From: Planctomycetales bacterium
Lineage (GTDB): Bacteria; Planctomycetota; Planctomycetia; Planctomycetales; Planctomycetaceae
Length of the DNA stretch: 13,687 nucleotides
NCBI GenBank assembly: GCA_020050375.1
Contig: JAGVKR010000066.1
Coordinates: 1-13,687, forward strand
Direction: 5' to 3'
Positions within the stretch are counted from its first letter, which is position 1. Every line of letters begins with the position of its first letter. Positions 5,836-11,723 of the stretch are shown in pieces. Below the pieces are notes generated by a model that worked only from the letters and a program-made list of their open reading frames with translations, was not told where the DNA came from and did not search any database. The translations under genes were made by a program, and so were the position numbers.

Positions 5836-7149
5836 TCATAAATACTGGTTGACGATGTTCTCGAGCATCTCCTGCCGCCCGCTTTCGTTCGGAGCGCAGG
5901 CTCCCTTCTCAAGCATGTATTTTTCGAGGTCGGCGAAGCTCACTGACCCTTCTTCAATCCTGCGGCCGATCCCTTCGTCGTAGCTGCGGTAGCGTTTTTT
6001 GACGAAGTCGGCCAGCACATTGTCTTTGCGGATCGCGGCGGCGATCTTCGCGCCACGGGCGAAGGCGTCCATGCCCCCAATGTGGGCGTGGAAGAGGTCG
6101 ATCGGCTCGAAGCTCTCGCGGCGAACCTTGGCGTCAAAGTTGACGCCGCCGGGCGCCAGCCCTTTCTGTTCGAGAATGACCAGCATGCATTGCGTCGTCA
6201 GGTAGATGTCGGTCGGGAATTGATCGGTGTCCCAGCCCAATAGGAGGTCTCCGGTGTTGGCATCAATGCTCCCCAACGCCCCCTGGATGCGGGCGTACTC
6301 CAGCTCGTGCATCATCGTGTGCCCGGCCAGCGTGGCGTGATTCGTCTCGAGATTGAGCTTCACCTTATCAATGAGGCCGTTGGCCCGGAGAAAATTGAGG
6401 CACGCGGCGGCGTCGAAATCGTATTGATGCTTGGTCGGCTCCTTCGGTTTGGGCTCGAACAGGAATTGTCCTTTGAAGCCGATGGCGCGGGCGTGGTCGA
6501 CTGCCATGTGCATGAACCGCGCCAGGTGATCGAGCTCGCGTTTCATGTTCGTGTTGTAAAGGTTCATGTACCCTTCGCGTCCGCCCCAGAAGACGTAATT
6601 GACGCCCCCGAGGGCGTGCGTCACCTCGATCGCCTTTTTGACTTGAGCGGCGGCGTAGGCGAAAACATCGGCATTGCAGCTCGTCGCCGCGCCGTGCATG
6701 TACCGCGGGTGTGAAAACAGGTTCGCAGTTCCCCACAGCAGCCTGACGCCCGTTTTTTGCTGTTCTTCCTTAAGTGCTTTGGCGACTTCACCGAGCAGGC
6801 GATTCGATTCCTTGAGCGTCGCTCCTTCGGGCGACACGTCGCGATCGTGAAAGCAATAGAACGGGGCCCCGAGCTTGGTGATGAACTCGAACGCCGCGCG
6901 GACGCGCTTCACGGCGTTTTCCAGAGAATCCGATCCGTCGTCCCACGGTCGCTGCAAAGTCGCGGCGCCGAACGGATCGCTTCCGGTGCCGCGGAAAGTG
7001 TGCCAGTAGCAGACGCTGAACCGGAGCAGGTCTTTGAGCGTCTGCCCTTCGATCACTTCGTCGGGATTGTAATGTTTGAACGCGAGCGGATTCCGACTGG
7101 CCGCCCCCTCGTAACGGATAATGGGAACGTCCGGGAAAAACTCGGTCAT
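5836..7149 (-). CDS. xylA: Xylose isomerase XylA
   Basis: XylA interconverts D-xylose and D-xylulose (and often glucose and fructose) in the cytoplasm, the first step of the isomerase route for xylose use. Seen (437 aa, class II length): the residues line up with E. coli numbering without gaps. His101 and Asp104 are in [11 protein letters not shown]; the metal ligands are Glu232 ([16 protein letters not shown]), Glu268 and His271 ([13 protein letters not shown]), Asp296 (SIDANTGD), Asp307 and Asp309 ([10 protein letters not shown]) and Asp339 (NFDAK). All are present, so the enzyme should be active. The start ATG 7149 gives the family N-terminus; no SD is visible. There is no xylulokinase or sugar transporter beside it, so the pathway partners must be elsewhere. 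A 20-bp palindrome 81-100 nt upstream may be a regulator site. Confidence 0.97.
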   Translation of the reverse strand: MTEFFPDVPIIRYEGAASRNPLAFKHYNPDEVIEGQTLKDLLRFSVCYWHTFRGTGSDPFGAATLQRPWDDGSDSLENAVKRVRAAFEFITKLGAPFYCFHDRDVSPEGATLKESNRLLGEVAKALKEEQQKTGVRLLWGTANLFSHPRYMHGAATSCNADVFAYAAAQVKKAIEVTHALGGVNYVFWGGREGYMNLYNTNMKRELDHLARFMHMAVDHARAIGFKGQFLFEPKPKEPTKHQYDFDAAACLNFLRANGLIDKVKLNLETNHATLAGHTMMHELEYARIQGALGSIDANTGDLLLGWDTDQFPTDIYLTTQCMLVILEQKGLAPGGVNFDAKVRRESFEPIDLFHAHIGGMDAFARGAKIAAAIRKDNVLADFVKKRYRSYDEGIGRRIEEGSVSFADLEKYMLEKGACAPNESGRQEMLENIVNQYL

Positions 7150-7229
7150 GGTCGCGCTGCTTTCGGTTGCAGGTTCTATGAATGGAGATTTGCGGTCAGT
7201 GTAACGTCTGCGGGGCGGGAAGGGAAAGT

Positions 7230-7249
7230 TTCGACTCCTGTGAGTCGAA
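7230..7249. promoter_or_regulatory. 20-bp palindrome upstream of xylA
   Basis: TTCGACTC (7230-7237) and GAGTCGAA (7242-7249) are exact reverse complements around a 4-nt centre, CTGT. The size and symmetry suit a dimeric repressor or activator operator, 81-100 nt upstream of the xylA start. It could also fold as a small hairpin. The regulator is unknown and none is encoded nearby. Confidence 0.45.
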
Positions 7250-7368
7250 CCCGTTTCGGGAGCTCTTCCGCGGCGACGATTCGACGGGAAACTGTGGGGA
7301 TTTGCGTGAACCTTGCCGCCCCGAATCCCGTTGCTTCCGTCAGATGGGCAGACTCACCCCGATTTCGT

Positions 7369-7398
7369 TTGCGACCGCGAAAGATTGCCCGCTAAAAT
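7369..7398 (+). promoter_or_regulatory. Probable sigma70 promoter of the TM2-domain gene
   Basis: TTGCGA (7369-7374) is followed after 18 nt by TAAAAT (7393-7398). Transcription would begin near 7405, giving a leader of about 60 nt before the ATG at 7467. Confidence 0.45.
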
Positions 7399-7466
7399 GC
7401 GAACTCCTGTCGGCGGCTTCATTCTCAGACTGGCCTTCCTAACGGACCTCAAGAAAGGGGTATGGC

Positions 7467-7721
7467 ATGTCCTCGGCACCCGGCGAACAACCTGCTGGCT
7501 CAAATCGGATCGTGTGTGGCGTCTGCGGCATCCTGCTGGGCGGGTTTGGCGTGCACAAATTCATTTTGGGAATGACCGGCACTGGGATCATCCAGATCCT
7601 GAGCAACATCGCCTGCGGCGCCGGTTCGATCATCGGCCTGATCGAGGGGATCATCTACCTCACGAAAACCGACGAGGAATTTCACGAAATCTATGAAGTC
7701 GGCAAGAAGGCCTGGTTCTAA
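7467..7721 (+). CDS. TM2-domain small membrane protein
   Basis: Seen (84 aa): a short polar N-terminus (1-13), then two hydrophobic segments at about 14-34 and 40-66, with the TM2 signature GGFGVHKFILG at 25-35 in the first segment and GIIQILSNIACG at 40-51 in the second. A charged C-terminus follows (KTDEEFHEIYEVGKKAWF at 67-84). Known: TM2 proteins are small two-helix membrane proteins, widespread in bacteria, with no general established function. The ATG at 7467 has AAAGGGG 6 nt upstream, an acceptable SD. It appears to be a single-gene unit, with its own promoter and a strong terminator after it. The role is not inferable from neighbours. Confidence 0.85.
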   Translation: MSSAPGEQPAGSNRIVCGVCGILLGGFGVHKFILGMTGTGIIQILSNIACGAGSIIGLIEGIIYLTKTDEEFHEIYEVGKKAWF

Positions 7722-7748
7722 GCCAGCCCAATGGCAACGCGGAAAAGC

Positions 7749-7783
7749 GAGCGGCGGGGTTCATCCCCGCCGTTCTTATTTTT
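7749..7783 (+). terminator. Strong intrinsic terminator after the TM2 gene
   Basis: CGGCGGGG (7752-7759) pairs perfectly with CCCCGCCG (7765-7772) around a 5-nt loop; the stem can extend to 11 pairs (7749-7775) with one G-U. A T-rich tail runs 7773-7783. On the other strand the hairpin is followed by CTTTTCC, so it may also stop the convergent Uma2 gene. Confidence 0.82.
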
Positions 7784-7851
7784 GCGGGATGAAACGATCC
7801 AGTTGAATCCGGCACGCCGTCCCGCGCAAAATCTCGCAGTTCCCGTGACGC

Positions 7852-8442
7852 TCACACCACAAACAAATCCGCCACGCGAACGCTGAACGCCGGGATGAAC
7901 TCCCCTGCGGTCAACGTGTCTGCCTCGCGCAACTCGACCGAATTGGCACCCTTGGCCAGCACGGCGACCGTCTTCGTTTGCGGGTCGAGGATCCACACGA
8001 TCTGCACTCCGGCGGCCAGATATTTCTCCGCCTTGCGATGCAATCCTCGGAGTGAATCGTTTTTGCTCCGGACCTCGACGACAATCTCGGGCATCGTTTC
8101 GAGATAGCCTTCTGGGGAAGTGCGAACTGGCAGCGATCGTGTCGCTATGAAAACGGCGTCGGGCACAAACACGGTATCCGGATCGCGCGACACGACGATG
8201 CTGGTTTCCGTTCGGGCCTTGCCGTGCCCTTTGAGTTCACCGAGTCTCAATAGCTCAGAGCCAACTTTCAATTGTGCCGCGCCATGAATGTCGCCTGGTG
8301 GAGCCACGATGATCAACCTCCCCTCTTCAAGTTCATACTTGACTGGCCCGGAGGGCAGCTCATCCGGCATCACCGCCACATCGGCAACGGTCAACAGGCG
8401 CAACACCGTATCGAATTCAGGGGTGGCGATCACGGTTGACAT
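7852..8442 (-). CDS. Uma2-family protein (restriction endonuclease-like fold)
   Basis: Seen (196 aa, usual length): an N-terminal part with YELEEGRLIIVAPPGDIHG at 36-54, FVPDAVFIA at 92-100, MPEIVVEVRSKNDS at 117-130, and KAEKYLAAGVQIVWILDP at 137-154. This order (EGxL..PPG..H, PD, EV.S..D, KxxxYxxxGV..YWxxDP) is the Uma2 family pattern. Asp95, Glu123 and a nearby Lys form the likely PD-(D/E)XK-type site. The family, very expanded in cyanobacteria and planctomycetes, is predicted to be nuclease-like, but cellular function is unproven. ATG 8442 is supported by GGAG 8 nt upstream. The frame stays open for about 2 kb further upstream, antisense to ubiD and ubiE; that part is not coding. It converges on the TM2 gene. 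Confidence 0.82.
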   Translation of the reverse strand: MSTVIATPEFDTVLRLLTVADVAVMPDELPSGPVKYELEEGRLIIVAPPGDIHGAAQLKVGSELLRLGELKGHGKARTETSIVVSRDPDTVFVPDAVFIATRSLPVRTSPEGYLETMPEIVVEVRSKNDSLRGLHRKAEKYLAAGVQIVWILDPQTKTVAVLAKGANSVELREADTLTAGEFIPAFSVRVADLFVV

Positions 8443-8450
8443 GCGTTCGT

Positions 8451-8455
8451 CTCCT
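8451..8455 (-). promoter_or_regulatory. Shine-Dalgarno sequence of the Uma2-family gene
   Basis: On the minus strand this reads AGGAG, 8 nt before ATG 8442. It fixes the start in a frame that is open far upstream. Confidence 0.65.
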
Positions 8456-8670
8456 ACGTCCCATTCTGTCCCGAAAGCAGATCCGGCCAATTCAAGTCTG
8501 GTGCGGGCCGGCTCCTTATTATGGCGGTTGGCGGTTAAGCAATCCAGACGGTTTCGGTTGTCAGCAGGGGCTCCGCCGAGCGACTCGCGTCTGAAATAGG
8601 GGAGGGGCTCCAGTTCTTGCTTCTCGATGAAGTCGACGGTGCAAGCTGATCTGTTCCCGCGCGGCGGCTG

Positions 8671-8697
8671 TTGAATCGCGATCCCTCGGCCTATAAT
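8671..8697 (+). promoter_or_regulatory. Probable promoter of the ubiD-ubiE-ubiX operon
   Basis: A perfect -10 hexamer TATAAT lies at 8692-8697, with TTGAAT at 8671-8676 as a -35 candidate (15-nt spacing, short; TGTTGA at 8669-8674 gives 17). Transcription near 8704 leaves a leader of about 33 nt. The rest of the 294-nt spacer 8443-8736 shows no gene. Confidence 0.5.
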
Positions 8698-8736
8698 GTG
8701 CCGTATCCAAGCTCTTACAAATCCCCGCGGACCATC

Positions 8737-10215
8737 ATGGCCTACGACAACCTTTCCGACTTCATCAACGAGCTTCACGATGCAGGAGAGCTTGTCCGTA
8801 TCTCGGCCGAGGTCGATCCTGTTCTCGAAATTGCCGAGATCACCGATCGCGTCAGCAAGTCTCCCGACGGCGGGCCGGCCCTGTTCTTCGAGCGCGTCCG
8901 CGGCAGCTCGATGCCGGTCGTCATCAACCTGCTCGGAAGTCAGCGGCGGATGTGCCTCGCGCTGGGAGTGAATGCCTTCGAGGATGTCGCCGATCGCATC
9001 GCCGGGCTGGTGAAGCCGCAAGTCCCGGAAGGTTGGATCGAAAAGCTGAAGCTCGTTCCGCAGTTTGCCCAACTGACGAAACTGCCTCCGCGGATCGTCC
9101 GCAGCGGTCCCTGCCAGCAGGTGGTCAAGCTGGGCCGCGACGTCGATCTGAGCGAGCTTCCCGTGCTGCAATGCTGGCCGCTCGACGCGGGCAAGTTTAT
9201 CACGTTCGGGCAGGTGTTCACGAAAAACCCTGTGAATGGCGAACGAAACGTCGGCATGTACCGCGTGCAGGTCCGCGACCGGAACACCTGCTTCATGCAC
9301 TGGCACCTCCACCACGACGGGTGCCACAATTTCATGGAGTACAAGAAGCTCGGCCAGCAGATGCCGATCGCCGTCTCGCTCGGCGGCGACCCGGTCTTTC
9401 CCTACATGGCGACCGCGCCGCTTCCCCCCAATACGGACGAATGCCTCTTCGGAGGTTTTTTGCGCAACCAGAACATCGATCTGGTGAAGTGCCGCTCGAT
9501 CGATCTGGAAGTCCCGGCCAGCGCCGAGATTGTGATCGAAGGTTATGTCGATCCGACCGAGCCGTGGGAGACGGAGGGCCCGTTCGGCGATCACACCGGA
9601 TTTTACAGTCTGGCCGATCAGTTCCCGCTGTTCCATATCACGGCGATCACGCATCGGGCCAATCCGATCTATCCCACAACGATCGTGGGCAAGCCGCCGA
9701 TGGAGGATTATTGGCTGGGGAAGGCGACCGAGCGAATCTTCCTGCCGCTCATCAAAATGTTTATCCCCGAGCTGGTGGATTACAACCTGCCACGACCGGG
9801 GGCGTTTCACAACATCGCGTTCGTGAGCATCCGCAAAACTTATCCGCAACAGGCCCGGAAGGTGATGAACGCCATCTGGAGCATGGGGCAGATGATGTTC
9901 ACGAAGATCGTGGTGATCGTCGACGAGCACGTCGATGTGCAGGATGAAGAGAAGGTGTGGTTTCACGTCGGGGCCAACGTCCACCCCGGTCGCGACGTGG
10001 TCTTCAACCAGGGGCCGACCGACATTCTCGATCACGCCGCCCCTGTCTGCGGCGTTGGCCACAAGATGGGAATCGACGCGACTCGAAAATTTCCGGAAGA
10101 GGGGCACCCGCGTCCCTGGCCGGAAGAAATGATCATGTCGCGCGACGTCAAAGACCTCGTGACGCAGCGTTGGTCCGAATACGGCCTGGGCGAGGTGCTT
10201 CCCGAGACGTGGTGA
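8737..10215 (+). CDS. ubiD: UbiD-family decarboxylase, probably menaquinone synthesis
   Basis: UbiD enzymes use prenylated FMN (prFMN) to remove a carboxyl group from an aromatic ring, here most likely a prenylated naphthoate on the way to menaquinone. Seen (492 aa): NVGMYRVQVRDR at 171-182 (Arg176, matching the active-site Arg of Fdc1), HWHLHHDGC at 188-196, and EGPFGDHTGFY at 280-290, where Glu280 and Asp285 match the catalytic acidic pair of the family. The family length is normal and nothing is missing. ATG 8737 is chosen because the conserved N-terminus MAYDNLSDFINEL starts there and upstream TTG 8671 coincides with the -35. ubiE follows 3 nt after the stop and ubiX after that, which supplies the prFMN cofactor. 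A degradative aromatic decarboxylase is possible but the operon argues for quinone synthesis. Confidence 0.9.
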   Translation: MAYDNLSDFINELHDAGELVRISAEVDPVLEIAEITDRVSKSPDGGPALFFERVRGSSMPVVINLLGSQRRMCLALGVNAFEDVADRIAGLVKPQVPEGWIEKLKLVPQFAQLTKLPPRIVRSGPCQQVVKLGRDVDLSELPVLQCWPLDAGKFITFGQVFTKNPVNGERNVGMYRVQVRDRNTCFMHWHLHHDGCHNFMEYKKLGQQMPIAVSLGGDPVFPYMATAPLPPNTDECLFGGFLRNQNIDLVKCRSIDLEVPASAEIVIEGYVDPTEPWETEGPFGDHTGFYSLADQFPLFHITAITHRANPIYPTTIVGKPPMEDYWLGKATERIFLPLIKMFIPELVDYNLPRPGAFHNIAFVSIRKTYPQQARKVMNAIWSMGQMMFTKIVVIVDEHVDVQDEEKVWFHVGANVHPGRDVVFNQGPTDILDHAAPVCGVGHKMGIDATRKFPEEGHPRPWPEEMIMSRDVKDLVTQRWSEYGLGEVLPETW

Positions 10216-10218
10216 CTT

Positions 10219-10962
10219 ATGTCGGTTGCGACAGTTCCGCCGGTCGATAAATCCGAACGCCGCATCCGTCAGATGTTCGGCGAGATCTCGGCGCGGTACG
10301 ACTTTCTGAACCATTTTCTGTCCGGTGGGACCGACTGGTACTGGCGCTGGCGCGCCGTTACCGCTGCGCCACCGATCGGCGAAGCGCCGATTCTCGACGT
10401 CTGCACCGGCACGGGAGACCTGGCGCTGGCGTATTGGAAAAAAGCCCGTGGGCATGTGCCGGTCGTCGGGGCCGATTTTACGGAGGAAATGCTGATCCTG
10501 GCCGATCGGAAAGCGGCCAAGCCGCAAGCCGCCGGCCGAATGGATGGCGTCGAGTTCGTGTTTCTGCAGGCAGATACGCAGGCGCTGCCGTTTCCCGATG
10601 AAACGTTCCAGATCGTGTCAGTGGCGTTTGGGCTGCGAAACGTCACTGATACGGCCCGCGGCTTGCGCGAAATGATCCGTGTGTGCCGCCCCGGAGGGCG
10701 GGTCGTCGTGCTCGAGTTTTCGCTTCCCGGCAATCGCCTGTTGCGCGCTGCCTATTGCTGGTACTTCAAAAACGTGCTCCCCCGCATCGGCCAACTGCTC
10801 GCCCGCAACAGCCAGCAGGCGTACAATTATCTTCCCAGTTCCGTCTCCGAGTTTCCCTACGGTGAAAGACTGGCCGGCCTGATGCGAGAATGCGGCCTCT
10901 CGACCGTGACGCACACGCCGCTGACGTTCGGGGTGGCAACGCTGTACATCGGAACGAAGTGA
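10219..10962 (+). CDS. ubiE: Demethylmenaquinone methyltransferase UbiE/MenG
   Basis: It methylates the quinone ring carbon using S-adenosylmethionine, the last step of menaquinone synthesis (also a ubiquinone step in other bacteria). Seen (247 aa, usual length): an N-terminal [20 protein letters not shown] at about 9-28 leading into LNHFLS, SAM motif [12 protein letters not shown] at 60-70, GADFTEEML at 84-92, the post-motif [19 protein letters not shown] near 136-154, then [11 protein letters not shown]. All family signatures are intact. The ATG at 10219 lies 3 nt after the ubiD stop, so translation is probably coupled; only a weak GGTG precedes it. The gene order ubiD-ubiE-ubiX puts decarboxylation and methylation in one transcript. 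A planctomycete would be expected to make menaquinone, so MenG activity is the likelier one. Confidence 0.94.
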   Translation: MSVATVPPVDKSERRIRQMFGEISARYDFLNHFLSGGTDWYWRWRAVTAAPPIGEAPILDVCTGTGDLALAYWKKARGHVPVVGADFTEEMLILADRKAAKPQAAGRMDGVEFVFLQADTQALPFPDETFQIVSVAFGLRNVTDTARGLREMIRVCRPGGRVVVLEFSLPGNRLLRAAYCWYFKNVLPRIGQLLARNSQQAYNYLPSSVSEFPYGERLAGLMRECGLSTVTHTPLTFGVATLYIGTK

Positions 10963-10967
10963 CCTCC

Positions 10968-11660
10968 ATGCGCGATCTCGTCGTTGCCATGACCGGCGCC
11001 TCGGGCGCACTTTACGCCGTTCGTCTCCTCGAGGTTCTGCTCGGGACCGGGCACACGGTCCACTTGACGATCAGCTCGTCGGCGACAACTGTTCTCGAAA
11101 AAGAGCTGGGGCTGAAGGTCGATCTCAAGCACTTCGATCAGCGACAACTTCTTCCCATCGAAGCCGACCTGGCTCAGGATCCGGCGCTGCAGAGGTTGAA
11201 GGATTTGCGATCGGGGTTCAGCGATCTCCGTTCGACTTTCAGTGAGACGTCGAAAGGGCGGGTCCTCTATCACCATTGCGGCGACTTCATGGCCGGGATC
11301 GCCAGCGGCTCGTTTCTGACCGGTGGAATGGTGATCTGTCCGTGCTCGATGGGGACTCTGGCCAGCATCGCCGGGGGCCATTCCGAGAACCTCATTCAGC
11401 GGGCCGCCGACGTGCATCTCAAGGAGCGCCGCAAGCTGATCCTGGTCCCGCGCGAGACGCCGCTGTCGAGCATTCAACTCGGCAATATGCAGCATCTATC
11501 GCAGGCCGGCGCGACGATCCTACCGGCAATGCCGGGCTTCTATCACAACCCGCAATCGATTCAGGACCTGATCGACTTCGTCGTCGGGAGAATCTGCGAC
11601 CACCTCGGCATCGAGCACAAGTTGTTCAAACGCTGGGGCGAAACGCACGATGGTCAGTGA
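10968..11660 (+). CDS. ubiX: Flavin prenyltransferase UbiX
   Basis: UbiX joins a dimethylallyl group to FMN to make prenylated FMN, the cofactor of UbiD. Seen (230 aa): [17 protein letters not shown] at 8-24 (phosphate-binding loop), SSSA at 36-39, ASGSF at 112-116, [14 protein letters not shown] at 124-137, [20 protein letters not shown] at 141-160, PRETPLS at 161-167 and [17 protein letters not shown] at 188-204. The protein is about 40 residues longer than E. coli UbiX; the extra stretch is near 60-98 and contains the imperfect repeat DLRSGF/DLRSTF (79-84, 86-91). The conserved residues flank it, so activity is plausible. The ATG at 10968 is 5 nt after the ubiE stop; the frame extends back into ubiE, but the family N-terminus fits 10968. 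It is the last gene of the operon and converges on topA. Confidence 0.93.
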   Translation: MRDLVVAMTGASGALYAVRLLEVLLGTGHTVHLTISSSATTVLEKELGLKVDLKHFDQRQLLPIEADLAQDPALQRLKDLRSGFSDLRSTFSETSKGRVLYHHCGDFMAGIASGSFLTGGMVICPCSMGTLASIAGGHSENLIQRAADVHLKERRKLILVPRETPLSSIQLGNMQHLSQAGATILPAMPGFYHNPQSIQDLIDFVVGRICDHLGIEHKLFKRWGETHDGQ

Positions 11661-11723
11661 CGCTTGCATTCGATCGTCGCGCCGCATCGTCCCACCTGTT
11701 GCTACCGGCGGGCTTGGCGGCCC

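Larger units (their letters stand above)
7150..7466. other. Divergent intergenic region, xylA / TM2 gene
   Basis: This 317-nt stretch shows no convincing gene on either strand; an 86-codon plus-strand frame (7182-7442) has no recognisable protein features. It holds the palindrome at 7230-7249 and a good promoter at 7369-7398 for the TM2 gene. A xylA promoter must also lie here, but I see no clear hexamer pair for it. Confidence 0.6.

Noticed and set aside
7225..7256. tRNA T-arm look-alike (GGTTCGACTC on the minus strand)
   Set aside because: No acceptor, D or anticodon arms surround it, and the stem partners differ from a T-arm; it is better explained by the 8-4-8 palindrome.
6757..7395. 212-codon plus-strand frame opposite the xylA 5' part and spacer
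   Set aside because: It is antisense to xylA for most of its length, and no domain is visible.
8443..8736. Possible gene remnant between the Uma2 gene and ubiD
   Set aside because: An open minus-strand frame crosses it, but no motif, SD or start is convincing; I treat it as a spacer with the ubiD promoter.
7852..10527. An 891-codon open frame on the minus strand
   Set aside because: Only its last 196 codons (7852-8442) are a gene (Uma2, with SD). The rest is antisense to ubiD and ubiE, reads as low-information His/Arg/Asp-rich sequence, and arises from GC-rich codon bias of the sense genes.
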